DNA of 64,000 bases from Nothopassalora personata (taxonomy: Eukaryota; Ascomycota; Dothideomycetes; Mycosphaerellales; Mycosphaerellaceae): contig CM066291.1 in the NCBI GenBank assembly GCA_033816765.1, forward strand, positions 434,001 to 498,000, given 5' to 3'. The stretch's first letter is position 1; each line of letters begins with the position of its first letter. This document shows positions 30,901-42,674 of this stretch, in pieces. The translations under genes and the position numbers were made by a program. Below the pieces are notes generated by a model. That model was not told where the DNA came from and made no database searches. It saw only the letters and a list, made by a program, of their open reading frames with translations.

Positions 30901-33900
30901 TTAGCCTCTCTCTCTTTACGACCTTAACCTTCTTTAAAGCCCCTACCCCGACACTAAGCTTTTAAAGCTTACTAACACTCTAGAGTAGCACTACGAGATA
31001 GCTAGCTCTTACGATCTTACTACTAGCGAGTCCTAGTTATTATAGCTTTAGCTAGTCCTTCGTTACGCCCGGCTAGCTCGAGCATAGCGCTTACTAGTAC
31101 TATTACTAGGCTTACCTGCCTACCTTAGACCTTGTTCGAGTCCCTTCGCCTACCGGATAACGTTAAGCATGTCCTTACTAATACGAATACGCCGAAGTCC
31201 GCCGCTAATGTTATGTTCCGAGAGCTTAGTCCTTAGAAGCGGGTTAAGGTGTTAAAGGACTTCTATAAGGGCTTCGAGAAGGTGTTCGAAGACTGCTCCG
31301 TCTAGGTTAACCTATTTTTCGAGGAAGTTAAGAGCGGTTTAGGTAAGAGCTACTAGGATGAATTCCTTAGTAATAAGAAGCTCGATGTCTTGTTTCCTAT
31401 CGTTAGTAAGATTCGTAAGACCAGTTTAGAGATTCGTAACCGAGAGAAGACTCTTCGAGCTACGCTTACCCGCCACTAGCTATAGTAGATAGATAATAAG
31501 ATTCTTAATCGACGCGTTATCTCCGAGCTTTACAGTACTAACAGCGGGCGCCGCTAGTTTACGGCCTTTATTAATAAATACCTAGACTATAGTAGGGCTA
31601 TTAGTAGAATCTAGAGGACATTAATCTAGCGTATAAGGATCGGCCGTAAGGGTATAGATCGTAAGCGAATTCTAGAGCCTAGTGATCTTACCCGGTGCGA
31701 TAGGGAGGCTAAAGCACGTAGCATTAATCCGTAATCGGCTAAGAGTAGGGAGATTATTAGAAGATACCGCCTAGCCGTCTATAAGGATAGCCTTCTATAC
31801 TTTATAGAGGGTACTATTACTAAGAAGTCCGCGTCCCTAGAGGATAGCATAGATTAACCTAGACTATCTAGCTAGTAATAGCTACGTTAGCTACTACCGG
31901 GTAGTAAAGGTAAAGGACGTGTAAAGAGTACTACGCTAACTCTACTACTAGCTTCTACCTAGCCTATAGTCCTATCGAGAGGCGGTCGTAAGTCGAGTCG
32001 ACTTAAGTAGCTCCGTATAGGCGAGAGCATAGGTAAGGGTATAACTACGCCTACTCGATCCTCGCCTAACCGAACGCTAGATAGCGCACCTATACGCGAG
32101 GGCAGTCCGCTAGGTACACCGGTTAGTACCCTACGATCCACTCCGGCCTTAACTAAGAATAGCAATCCGATACTTACTATATTACCTTCGGCTATAATTA
32201 GGGATGTATTAGTCTTTAAAGATTAGATCCTATAAGAAGACGAGGCCCTCTAGATTAAGCGCGCTAACTGCACCTATAATAAGCGGTACTATAGCATTAA
32301 GTTTAGAAACTCGATTAATGTAGATAGCATTAACTAGCTACCTAAGTACCGGATAGCGGGCCTTAAGATGCTCGAATATACTGTCTCGGACGTTCTTAAG
32401 AGGGATAGTAAGGTTAGCGCTGTAATGTACGATTAGTATGTTCGAGATTTCTACTATAAGGCCCTCTACTTCGTTACGAATCCCGGTATTACCGCTAATA
32501 CCCTATGTAAGCGCGCGCTTAAGGTCTAAGACTAGCTCTTTAAAGGTAAGAGTTTTTTAGCTATTAAGGTAAAGAATGGGTCGTAGTTTCGCCCTAATAA
32601 GCGTAGTTAGAAGACTATTAACCCACTTAGCTACCTCCGCGTTCGAGGTAAAGTCGGTACTACGAGTGGCATCGTTACGCATGCTAACTATAACTAGATC
32701 CTCGATAAATTTAGTATCGATAAAGCTAACTAAGCCGATCTTAATAGTACCGGTACCTACATTAATAGTAATATGCTGTACTAGTATAATAACGCTAAAC
32801 TAGCGCCGCGGGTTAAAACAGTTAGAGAGATAATAAGTCGAGAATTCGACGTGTACCGATAGTACCTACGAGAATTGAATAAGGTTAGTAACGGCGGCGT
32901 CTACTAGAATATGTAGTATTCTCTAAGCTAATAGATCATGCAACAAGACCCCGGGCTATAGCTCTTATAAGTAGCTCTACACCCTTAATACTGCACTCGG
33001 TTTATCTCCTTCCCTAGGCCTACGATTTTTAGCTTTAATAGGGCTCATTAGGGGGGTGACGCGAACACTATAGTGTAGTATGCTAGGGTCGACTTAAACC
33101 TCGAAATTGAAAACTACTAGACTAGTAACCGGCTTAACATGCTATACTCTCTTAACTTAGAGGGCACTAGTGGGCCGGAGTTTTTACACGGTTTTTATAA
33201 GAAAGGGAATACTAGAGAGTTCATCTAGTAGTACTAGACTAACGACTGCATAGAAGACGGCCGATTTAAGCGTTTCTTCTCGGTTAGGGTCTAGAATTAC
33301 CTAAGTAAGAACAGTATTAGCTAGTTTAGAGAGGACCTAAGCGCTAGGCAAATGCGGGTAACTACTATAGGCGTTCTAATAAGGTAGGCCGTACATAAGA
33401 GGATACTACGTTAGATTAACCCTTACTTTATCGAGATCCGCGACGACGACTATCTTAAACTCTAGAGAAGCTAGAGCATGCACTAGGTAATAGACCTCTA
33501 TCGTAACTTAAAGACGCTAAGTGAGAGCGCTATATTTAAGTATCGACGCCTAGTACCCGGCTATCCTTTTCCTACGGCCGTACACCTTAGCGGTATTAGC
33601 CCTCTATCCGATGCCCTAGCGAGTTTAAAGTCTTAGAACGATAACGAAGTCATCCTTAATGCTAGAAGGTAGCTTAATGCTACGGTCCGCCTAGACTCGG
33701 AGCTCTTCTATAAGAAGATATATAATTAGCGCGTCCGAGCTATGAAATTAATAGACAAGTAGCTTAGCTTAGTTACTACTCTCGAGTAGATGTACTTTAT
33801 AAGCGAAGGGCGTAATAAGAGCTTCTTCCGCAACTACTATAGGAACTTTACTAGCTAGCTACTTAGGGACGCGTCTAGTAAGACTAGTGTTAGCTACGAT

Positions 33901-34005
33901 AACGAGTAGGTCTAGATAAAGGAGTTGTGTAAGAATAAGTAGAACTAAGTGGTTAGTACGGGTTTATAGGCTCCTTGTTTCTAGTTGAATTTCCGGCTAT
34001 AGCTA
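30900..34005 (+). pseudogene. Element X1: orfX, extra frame of about 1,000 codons, RIP-degraded, unknown function
   Basis: Downstream of pol and before the 3' LTR one frame (in phase with 31201) can be followed for about 2.8-3.1 kb with no frameshift; every stop met is TAG or TAA, as expected from CAG, CAA or TGG under RIP. It is not gag or pol. Visible traits: basic and Ser-rich N-terminal third, a Pro/Ser/Thr-rich linker (about 31960-32160), then a long stretch dense in Tyr, Phe, Leu and Arg that looks globular (about 32200-33950). I saw no signal peptide or transmembrane segment, which argues against an env gene. The start is uncertain. A second copy of its C-terminus is in X2 (7416-8836). 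Confidence 0.65.
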
Positions 34006-34013
34006 TAGCCTAT

Positions 34014-34051
34014 AGGTTTCTAGTTCTAGTTCTAGTTCTAGTTCTAGTTAA
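34014..34051 (+). repeat. CTAGTT hexamer repeat behind orfX
   Basis: About five copies of TTCTAG. The same repeat occurs inverted in X2 at about 7911-7936, so it belongs to the X 3' region. Confidence 0.8.
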
Positions 34052-34540
34052 TACTTCGGGTACGGGTGCTTCTAGTCCTTAGATCTTACTTATTTCTTAT
34101 AGTTACTTATCTTCCCTTAACTTACTTTCTAGCTACGCGATAGACTCGTCTTTAGATTTATTAGGTTACTGGTACTAACGCTCACTTGTCTCATAAGTGG
34201 CGTTTACGTTATTCGACTATCTAGCCCGCTCGATTAATGCTAACATAGCTATCTATTCCCTCGCTAGTTTCGTAGTATACGTTACTATAGTGCGACGGAT
34301 ACGAGTCGCGGTTATTACCGTCATTATTACGGTCTCTATTAGAAGGATCCTTTCGATCTTTATAAACTGTCGCTAGTAGGCCCTAGGATTACCTAACATC
34401 TTATATGTTAAGCTAAATGGTAGGGTAAGCTATTATACTGCTACAAGACTACCTTAGCTTATAGCGACTAACTAAGCTACCTATAATGCCCGGGCTTACT
34501 GCTTTAGAACCTAAGGACAGGTTCGTAATGGGGGAGGATA

Positions 34541-34933
34541 TATTAACGACTAATTAGTTATGTTAACCTTAGGTTTAGTTGTGTCGACCTTAGGTTTAGA
34601 GGGAGGGTTCCTTAGGTCTAACTTGCCCTAATTTCATTTAGGTTTAATTGGACATTTAGGTGAGCTAGCGGGACCTAGTATAGCTATTAAGATATATACT
34701 ACGCAGTTGAGCATTGTAAGCGTAGCATTAAGGTAACAATTCAATTTATACCTCTCGAGTAGAGGGTATAGGGGTTTAGGTCCGCCAATCCTCTTGTTTT
34801 ATCTAGCTACTACGCTACTCGTCACGTGACCTGATTTCACGGTCCCGGGACCGGTAAATACCTCTACTTACATAAGCGCCGCTCTATACTACCATAACTC
34901 GGATAGGCCTACATAGGGTAGTTAGTAGACATT
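34541..34933 (+). repeat. Element X1: 3' LTR
   Basis: 393 bp, preceded by the purine tract AATGGGGGAGGATA (34527-34540). It is longer than the 5' LTR by an internal ~21-bp duplication near 34561-34597. TSD ACTAT follows. Confidence 0.92.
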
Positions 34934-34938
34934 ACTAT

Positions 34939-35071
34939 CTTACTAATTGGAATATAACTCTTATTCCAATTATTTATCTTCGCTTAGCTTACTTTAGCCT
35001 CTCTAAAGAATACCGCTACGTAACTTAACTTATCTCTTATTTGAGACTAGCCCTAGAACGAGACTATAACA
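34939..35071 (+). repeat. Element Z-old: 5' LTR, right fragment (R/U5)
   Basis: 133 bp that complete the LTR begun at 8837-9135; the total of 432 bp equals the 3' LTR at 59872-60303. It is RIP-mutated relative to the Z1-Z3 LTRs. Confidence 0.9.
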
Positions 35072-35084
35072 CTTTAAACGCCCT

Positions 35085-35686
35085 TAGGATAAGCGCTACT
35101 TAAGTAGCTAGTAGGGGAACACCCGCCCCTAGCGAAGTAGGAAGCATCCGCCGTACGCTACTATAATAGACTACTACGAAGGACGATAAGTCTAATAACG
35201 ATAACGAACCTACTCTAAGGAAGAACGACGTTAAGGCTACTAAGCTAGACCTCTTCTATAGAGACAGAGCCAAGTTCGACGACTAGGTTAATTAGATGGA
35301 TATATATCTTATGTTTAACCTAGTCGATGCTAATAAAAGAACTATCTTCGCTATTACGTACCTTCGCGGAAGTGCGTAGAACTAGATTAAACCTTACCTT
35401 AAGGAATACCTTAAAGGTATAGGACGATTAGACCCTACCAGAATGTTTAGGAGCTACACCCTCTTTAAAGATAAGATAAAGTTAATCTTTAGAACCTCGA
35501 ACGAAGTCTAATAGGCTATACGAATCATTTAATACCTAAAGTAGAAGACGTCCGCTTTAGAGTATGCCGCTAAATTCGAAGAATACGGACAAATTACTAG
35601 ATAGGACTAGACGGCGTTAATAACTATGTTCCGACGTAGACTTAAGGACTCCGTTAAGGACGAGTTAATAAGACACGGGGGACAGA
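35085..35686 (+). pseudogene. Element Z-old: gag N-terminus, RIP-degraded
   Basis: This aligns codon by codon with the start of the Z1/Z3 gag. The start codon is gone (ATG to ATA near 35085), and Gln, Trp and Met codons are replaced by TAG and ATA. It covers about the first 200 residues of the capsid domain. It is interrupted at 35686 by Z2 (TSD ACAGA) and continues at 42675. Confidence 0.9.
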
Positions 35687-36067
35687 TGTTATTGTCTCGT
35701 TCCAGGGCTAGTCTCAAAAGAGATAAGTCAAGTCACGTGGCGGTATTATTCTTTGGAGAGGCTGAAGCAAGCTGAGCGAAGATAAATGATAGGAATAAGA
35801 GTTGTATTCCAATCAGTGAGATAGTAACATGAGTTGAACGCATTAGAACCATAAGGGTTTCTAGCGTTCCTAAATACAAAGGAGATTCGTAGATCTCGGT
35901 GATCAGTCTGATCAGTCTGAGCATGAGCAGTCTGATCAGTCTGAGCATGAGCAGTCTGATCGCTCCAAGTCTGAGCGCTCAGGCAGGATGAGTCACGTGT
36001 TCGTCTTTGAGTCACGTGTTCGTCTTGTCATTATGATTCCAGGGTCCATGGGAATCATTCCGTAACA
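35687..36067 (-). repeat. Element Z2: 3' LTR
   Basis: 381 bp. Compared with the Z1 3' LTR it carries one more copy of a ~24-bp U3 unit containing CAGTCTGA and GCATGAGCAG, and the TGAGTCACGTG unit twice. It is identical by eye to 42289-42669. Confidence 0.95.
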
Positions 36068-36142
36068 CCATCCCCTTCTTAGCCTAGCTTCGTCCCGAAG
36101 CTTCTTAAGTCATGTTGTACTTCCTTTTCGTGTCTCGCAACG

Positions 36143-36682
36143 ATGTCTTCTTCCTCCCACAAACGCCGTCAACGACTTGCTTCGGATACTGAAGTTTCCG
36201 GTATCGAAATGGCCCCATGTACGAATTGTCAGAAGTCTCGATCCTCGGGCGCAGTAGTGAGGTGTATCGTGGGCTCTCGGTCTGGGAAGTGTTCGGCCTG
36301 CATTCGAAAAGGCTGTAAGGATTGCGATGTGCGTCTTTCTCGTCCGGAGTGGGAACGCCTTCGCGATTCGCGCGATAAACTCAAGCTGGAGCTTGAGAGG
36401 ATCGAAGAGGAGGAGGTGCGGCTGAAGATGCGCAAGATCCGTCTTCGGAAACAGCTACGGTTAGCTGAGCGTCGTACCGATGATGCCGTCGCTAAGGAGT
36501 TGGAGGAGCTCGAGGAAGAAGAGGCGCGCGAGGAGCTAGCGTCCCTTGAACAGGCGTCGGGGGTAGAGGTGCCTCCTTCGCTAGTTCCTTTCTCGGATAT
36601 CCTAGAGATGCCCGTAAATGACTGGGCGGCGCTTTCTGGGGCGGAGCCTTGGGGCGAGTCCCTAGGGGTAGAGTCCCTTTAG
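36143..36682 (+). CDS. Z2 antisense accessory gene: Zn2Cys6-like, coiled-coil protein, 179 aa
   Basis: This is an intact gene on the strand opposite gag-pol, between the 3' LTR and the tRNA-like gene. ATG 36143 (MSSSSHKRR) follows a short leader. The Cys cluster is C26-X2-C29-X11-C41-X8-C50-X2-C53-X7-C61 (C58 is extra), resembling the fungal Zn2Cys6 binuclear cluster with a longer first spacer. Residues 66-137 are a charged, heptad-like coiled coil rich in Glu/Arg/Leu, and the end is acidic and Trp-containing (about 145-179), like an activation tail. Cluster plus coiled coil is the layout of fungal DNA-binding regulators. A diverged homologue in Z-old keeps the same six positions as Cys or RIP-explained Tyr. 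The function is inferred, and a structural or RNA-binding role is possible. Confidence 0.85.
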   Translation: MSSSSHKRRQRLASDTEVSGIEMAPCTNCQKSRSSGAVVRCIVGSRSGKCSACIRKGCKDCDVRLSRPEWERLRDSRDKLKLELERIEEEEVRLKMRKIRLRKQLRLAERRTDDAVAKELEELEEEEAREELASLEQASGVEVPPSLVPFSDILEMPVNDWAALSGAEPWGESLGVESL

Positions 36683-36721
36683 GGTACTTATTTGTAAGTT
36701 GTGTCCCTGTTTCCATTGATC

Positions 36722-36795
36722 GGCTAGGTAGCTCAGTGGTAGAGCGCAAGTTGTCTACACTCTTGAGGTCGTGGGTTCGATTCCTACTCTAGCTG
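36722..36795 (+). tRNA. Z2 tRNA-like gene
   Basis: Identical to 22518-22591 in Z1: normal acceptor, D and T arms, intact A and B boxes, and an enlarged anticodon loop. It is followed by the pol-stop hairpin and a T5 run. Confidence 0.7.
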
Positions 36796-36798
36796 CTC

Positions 36799-36836
36799 CC
36801 GGCGGACTGGTCACCAATCGGTGACTAGTCCGCTGG
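36799..36836. terminator. Hairpin at the Z2 pol stop
   Basis: Same 17-bp stem and AATC loop as in Z1; it includes the pol stop (36825-36827). Confidence 0.6.
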
Positions 36837-39800
36837 CCGCTTTTTGGTCTTGTAGTATTCCTGGATCTTTTGCTGACAGTTTCGTAGGTTTTGTTTTGGT
36901 TCCCAGGTATTTTCTGATTCGTCGTATCCTTTCCATTTGACAAGGTATCGCTGACCTTTCTTATCTAGGATTCTTTCGACTTCAAATTCGTTTTCTGCTT
37001 CCGGTTTAAAATGGAAGCTCTCCTGGCAGGGTGTTTCGGCGTCTGCGGGTTCCAACTTGGAGATATGGAAGACTGGGTGGATTTTGGCGTCTGGTGGTAG
37101 TCGTAGTCGATAGTTGACTAGTCCTACGACTTTGTCGATTAAAAATGGTCCGACCTTGACGTGATCCAGTTTCTTGGTCTGTCTTCTTGTTCTCAAGTTT
37201 TTTGTAAGGAGATAGACCTTATCCCCCTCTTTTAGCAGAGGTGCCATTTTTCTCGTGTCCTGCCGTTGTTGAGACAGTTTTCGTTGTGCATCTTCGATCG
37301 CCTTGCGTGTTTCTTTGTGCACTTCCTTAAGAGTGTCCGTCGTCACGATTGCTCTTTCGGCTTGTGGGTGGGATCCAGGTGTTCCAAATAGGTTAGGATC
37401 TTTACCAAAGTTCGCATAAAATGGCGTCGTTGAAGTTGTCTCCGATTTGTGGTTGTTCAGTGCAATCTGCGCCATTGGCAGTAATGAAACCCAGTTGTCT
37501 TGTGCGTAGTTGATGTAGTGTCGTAGGTATTGTTCTAGCGTTTGATTCATCCTTTCGGTTTGTCCGTCTGTCTCCGGATGATATGCTGTCGACAGCTTGT
37601 GTTTGATTCCGATCGTTCCCATAAGCGTCTTCCAATAGTTCGATGTAAATAGCTTGTCTCTGTCCGTTATAAATGCTTGAGGGAATCCATGGTATCGGAT
37701 AAGTCTGTCTAGTACGAGGTATCCGAGCTGCTCTGCATTGTACGTTTCCGATGCAGGAATGAAGTGTGCGTATTTCGTAAGTCTATCAACCATGACTAGT
37801 ATCATGTCGTATGGTTGTTTCGTAACTTGATCTCTTGACGGTGGGAGTTTCGTGATAAAGTCCATTGTGACTTCGTCCCATGGTTTCGTTGGTGGTGTCC
37901 TGAACTGTAGGTGACCGTATTTTGCGTGTCTCGCAGCCTTGTTTCGTTGGCAGTGTACGCATTGTTTAATATAGCGTGACACCTTAAGTCTCATCTGTGG
38001 AAATGAGAAACTGCGCTGTATTAGGTCCATTGTTTTTGAAGTTCCGGGGTGTCCGTAATTTGGTCCGTCGTGATGTTGTCGTATGCATTCTTCTTCTCGA
38101 TCCTTAGGTACTTGGTATTTTCCTTGCGATATAGGGAATTGTTCGTCCCTGTCGCCTAATATCCGTACGATGTTGTTAAATTCTCTTGTGTTGGCACTAA
38201 GACTTCCGTCGGGGTTTGTCTTTAGTATTTTATGTTGCACTGGTTCTTTTCCTTCCATGTAGTCGCTTCTTCGGCTCAACGCGTCGGCGCGGCCATTCTC
38301 TCGTCCTGGAGTATATTTGATTTCGAACTTATACTGTCCTAGCAGCTCCGACCAGCGGGCTTGCCTTCGGGTAAGTTCTTTCGTCGTCGTGAAGTACGTA
38401 AGATTCTTGTGGTCAGAAAGAATCGTTAACTTCGGTGGGCCCTCGACATATACTCTCCAATGTTGCATAGCAGCAACAATGGCTAGAAGCTCTTTATCAT
38501 GGATGTCGTAGTTCTATTCCGCTGTGGTCATTTTCCGGGAGTAATAGGCTACTGGGTGTCTCTGCCCGTCGTGTGTCTGTGTTAGACATGCGCCTATTGC
38601 CATATCAGACGCGTCGGTCTCGATGTGGACTTCCTTGCTACCATCGAATAGTCGAAGCGTGGGGGCTGAAGCGCATTGTTCCTTAAGTTTCTTGAATGCT
38701 TCAGTCTGTTCTTTTCCCCATTTCCAGGTGACGTCCTTTCTTGTAAGCATCGTCATTGGTGCTGCTATCTTTGAATAGTCCTTAATAAATTTCCGGTTGT
38801 AGTTCGCTAGTCCAAGGAATGATTGTACGTCCTTGACTGTTTTCGGTTCTGGCCACTCTCTAATTGACTGTGTCTTCGCAGGGTCGATCGTTATCCCTGT
38901 AGTGCTAATAATGAAGCCCAAGAATTTGACTTCTTTCTTATGGAATTCGCATTTCTCGGGTGCCGTCTTGAATCCTGATTGTGTAAGTCGTTCGAAGACG
39001 TCCTGGACTTGTTTTATGTGTTCCTGTAGGGATCCTTTTGTGTAGACCAGTATGTCGTCCATGTAGGCGATAACGCATACGTCGAGTAGGTCTCTAAGTG
39101 TTTCGTTAACAAGGTCCTGGCAGGATGCGGGTGCGTTGGTCAATCCCATTGGCATAACCAAGAATTCGTAAAGTCCGTATCTTGTTCTGAAAGCGGTTTT
39201 CCATTCTTCTCCTTCTGCCATCCGTATATCGTAGAAGGCATCTCGTAGGTCAATCTTCGTGTACCAGTCTGATCCGGTTAATCTGTCTTGTGCTTCTTCG
39301 ATGTTGGGTAGCGGGTATCGGTTCTTAATCGTGATCTCGTTTAACTTCCTGTAGTCTTGTACGAGTCGTAACTTCCCGTTTGCTTTTGGAACGAACATAC
39401 ATGGAGTTCCTGCACTCGAGGTGGATCTTCTTATCCATCCTTTGGCTAGCTTCTCCTTCAGCCATTCTCGTAGGGTCTGTAGCTCTTTCTCAGACATTTG
39501 ATATAGGGGTCCCCATGGAGGCTCTTTCCCTGGCTGAATGTTAATCTTATGATCCCATGGGCGGTGCTTAGGTAAGGCGGTTTTGCCTCTCTCCTCTTCA
39601 AAGAGTCGCGACCACTTGCGATACTCCTTGGGAATACTCAACTCTGAGATGTTAGTATTCTTCGATGGTGCGTTACTTCCATCACTTCCAGTGACTTCGT
39701 GACCCGGCGGCCCCACGCCAGTGTCTGTCCCGGTCGAAGGTGGTTCTTCTGTCCTTCTGTTCGGCGCAAGCTGTATCTCGTTTAGCTGTTTCCTTGCCTC

Positions 39801-40250
39801 ATCTGCCAGTGAACGCTGCCACTGCGCAGGCTGAATGTCGACAACGCAATCGCATTCCCTAAATGTGAGTACTCCTCTTCTCCAGTCGATTACTGGATTG
39901 TGCTTTCTCAACCAAGGCATACCTAATACTATGTCATGACTGGCCATATCAGTGACATCCAAGGTAATATTCTCGTGGTGCTGTTGGATAGCCAGTGGCA
40001 ATGGTATCGTCTCCCATTCCACGCTAGGTAACGATGATCCGTTTACCGCGATCAACTCGTAACCCCATTTCTTCTTCAGGGTAGCTAACCCGTTTCTTCT
40101 TGTGAAAGACTCGGAGATAAAATTCCCCGCTGCTCCTGAGTCGATCATGACACTGGTTTTGTGTCCGTTGACGATTGCTTGTGTCTGGAAAACTGTGTTT
40201 GATGTCGATGCGTGAGCCTGAGTGTTGCATAACTCCCTCCGGTCGCTCAT
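36825..40250 (-). pseudogene. pol: Z2 pol, 1,141 codons with one nonsense mutation (Q579stop)
   Basis: This is the Pol polyprotein. Protease active site is D37-S-G39. RT is at about 230-480 with LRLVQDYRKLN (294-304), a catalytic Asp at 334 and Y396-M-D-D399. RNase H is at about 535-665, with D546 in TDASDM. Integrase has zinc-binding H727, H734, C764, C767 and the D797-D863-E899 triad (D,D35E). A GPF-type module follows at about 1034, then a chromodomain at about 1088-1134. Relative to Z1 and Z3, residue 341 is Asp, not Ala. CAG to TAG at 38514-38516 cuts the chain inside RNase H; the rest is open (36825-38468). Confidence 0.95.
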
Positions 40251-42271
40251 TCCTGGGGAGCTGATCCTTTTCCCGAATGGTATGCGGTTCGCTGTGCTTC
40301 GTGCCTAGAGGCTTCGGCTAGAACCTGTAGCCCGTTGCCCTGTGTCCACACTTGTAATCTATTGCGTTCCTGGATCTTCTGCGTTTCTGAGTAGAGAGCC
40401 CGTACATGCTGTACTGCTGTTCGTAATTCATTCGATATGAATGTCCCTGACGGTGTAAGATATCCGGTTCCTGTTATTCGGCTTCCTATCGGTGGTCGTT
40501 CTGTAATGGCGGTTGCTAGGTTCTCGGTTGTTTCCATGAGTGGGTATCCCCAGGCCATGCCTCGTAGGGTGTTAAGTGTCTTGTCAAACTCAATGGAATG
40601 TAGCCTTCTTCGTCCGCCTATTTTAGGTAGGAATTCCTCGTGCCTTCTCTGTAGGTAGATAATCATGTCGTACAGTTTCTTAGGTGCATCTACCGTGAAG
40701 GTAAGTTGTTCGTTGTCGTCGTTAGTGTCGCTCTCTTCTCCTTCGGAGGAATCTTCTTCGCTTGATTCTTCCGGATCCTGTTCTTCCTCGATGGTATCTA
40801 GCCCGGTGGTTTCTTGACTTTCTTCCTGTGGTTCTGGTGACCATGATCCGTTCCATCCTGGGTCCTGATTTTCTTTGTCGCTTCCATCTTTGTTGAAGTA
40901 GGATTCATCGATGTCCACTTCTCTGAGCGTGGCGTCTTGCCTATGCGTCGCTCCCAGGGTTCCTCGTGGTTGCCGAGGCCAATACCCTGCGCCTGACTTC
41001 GCGGCGTAGTGGATTTGACACGAGTCTTGGTAACAGAATCGCCAATGAAGGCTTCCATGACCATTTCGAGGCTCAGGTTCGGTCTCGTAGTCGACTCTTC
41101 GTGTCATCATGTTGAACTGTCGTGGTTGGTTCTTCGCATCAAATGGAATGTCCACCATTTGCTGCCCATAGTATCCTCCTCGTCCTTCTGAGGGGTCCAG
41201 GAGAGGCGTCGTGCTTCTGTTGCTAGCTCTCTCCCCCACTCTCCGAGTATAGTCGGTATCTCCCCGAGATCCAACGCTGCTCTCAGATTTACTAGTTCGG
41301 GGTTGCATCATATTGAACTGCTCGCGGCGCACCATATTTTTACCGCGGCAATCCCGCGCCATGTGGCCTTCCTTGCCACAGGCATAACATGTGAGTTTTC
41401 CTTTTCCTTTAAAGGGCTTTCCGTGGCCCCTACTCTTATCGATCTTCCGTCCTCGTTGGGTAACGTCCAGTTCCATTGGCTGTGGTCCATAGTAGGGTTG
41501 GCTTTGTCGTGAGAATTCTCCCTTCGCAACGTATCCTCCTAAGGGTCTGCGGTCCGGAGCATATCCTGCTATTCCTCCTACTTTGGAGTCGTATTTCTTC
41601 TCCTGGTGTCGTTCCCAGAGCTGGTCATCGATGTTGATCGACGCCTTCATTAGCTCTTCGAGGTTGGTGATCCGTCCCCCGTGTCTCATTAACTCGTCCT
41701 TGACGGAGTCTTTGAGTCCACGTCGGAACATAGTCATCAACGCCGTCTGGTCCCATCTGGTGATTTGTCCGTACTCTTCGAATTTGGCGGCATACTCTGA
41801 AGCAGACGTCTTCTGTTTCAGGTGTTGAATGATTCGTATGGCCTGTTGGACTTCGTTCGAGGTTCCAAAGATTGATTTCATCTTTTCTTTGAAAAGGGTG
41901 TAGCTCCTGAACATTCCAGTGGGGTCTAATCGTCCCATACCTTCAAGGTATTCCTTAAGGTAAGGTTTGATCCAGTTCTGCGCACTTCCGCGAAGGTACG
42001 TGATGGCGAAGATAGTCCTCTTATTAGCATCGACTGGGTTGAACATGAGATACATATCCATCTAATTGATCCAGTCGTCGAACTTGGCTCTGTCTCCATG
42101 GAAGAGGTCTGGCTTGGCGGCCTTAACGTCGTTCTTCCTTGGAGTAGACTCGTCATCGTCATCAGACTCATCGTCCTTCGTGGTGGTAGTCTGTTGTGGT
42201 GGCGCACGGCGGATGCTTCCTGCTTCGCTGGGGGCGGGTGTTCCCCTACCAGCTGCTTGAGTAGCGCTCAT
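40247..42271 (-). pseudogene. gag: Z2 gag with nonsense mutation Q70stop
   Basis: Same length and layout as the intact Z1 Gag: capsid domain, CX2CX4HX4C knuckle and long C-terminal extension. CAG to TAG at 42062-42064 ends it at codon 70. An in-frame ATG right behind (42061, MDMYLM) could restart a chain lacking the N-terminus. The change is a C-to-T in CpA context, like the pol stop. Confidence 0.94.
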
Positions 42272-42278
42272 CCTGAGG

Positions 42279-42443
42279 GCGTTCAAAGTGTTATTGTCTC
42301 GTTCCAGGGCTAGTCTCAAAAGAGATAAGTCAAGTCACGTGGCGGTATTATTCTTTGGAGAGGCTGAAGCAAGCTGAGCGAAGATAAATGATAGGAATAA
42401 GAGTTGTATTCCAATCAGTGAGATAGTAACATGAGTTGAACGC
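42279..42443 (-). promoter_or_regulatory. Z2 candidate self-priming pair
   Basis: GCGTTCAA at the internal-domain edge (42279-42286 on the + strand) is complementary to TTGAACGC in the LTR (42436-42443), as in Z1. Confidence 0.55.
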
Positions 42444-42669
42444 ATTAGAACCATAAGGGTTTCTAGCGTTCCTAAATACAAAGGAGATTCGTAGATCTCG
42501 GTGATCAGTCTGATCAGTCTGAGCATGAGCAGTCTGATCAGTCTGAGCATGAGCAGTCTGATCGCTCCAAGTCTGAGCGCTCAGGCAGGATGAGTCACGT
42601 GTTCGTCTTTGAGTCACGTGTTCGTCTTGTCATTATGATTCCAGGGTCCATGGGAATCATTCCGTAACA
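42289..42669 (-). repeat. Element Z2: 5' LTR
   Basis: 381 bp, identical by eye to the 3' LTR. TSD ACAGA follows at 42670-42674. Confidence 0.95.
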
Positions 42670-42674
42670 ACAGA

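Larger units (their letters stand above)
9136..34933 (+). mobile_element. Element X1: large RIP-mutated Ty3/gypsy element, interrupted by Y
   Basis: The element runs LTR, leader repeat, gag, pol, a palindrome, a large extra frame (orfX), purine tract, LTR. Without the nested Y (16446-30373 plus one TSD copy) it is about 11.9 kb, long for a gypsy element because of orfX. TSD ACTAT flanks it (9131-9135 and 34934-34938), splitting the Z-old 5' LTR. It is heavily RIP-mutated. Confidence 0.9.
35687..42669 (-). mobile_element. Element Z2: young chromovirus, 6,983 bp
   Basis: The structure is as in Z1. TSD ACAGA is at 35682-35686 and 42670-42674, inside Z-old gag. Both LTRs are 381 bp and identical by eye, so insertion is recent. 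Two CAG-to-TAG changes, one in gag and one in pol, inactivate it; the 77-bp RT segment missing from Z1 is present. Confidence 0.97.
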
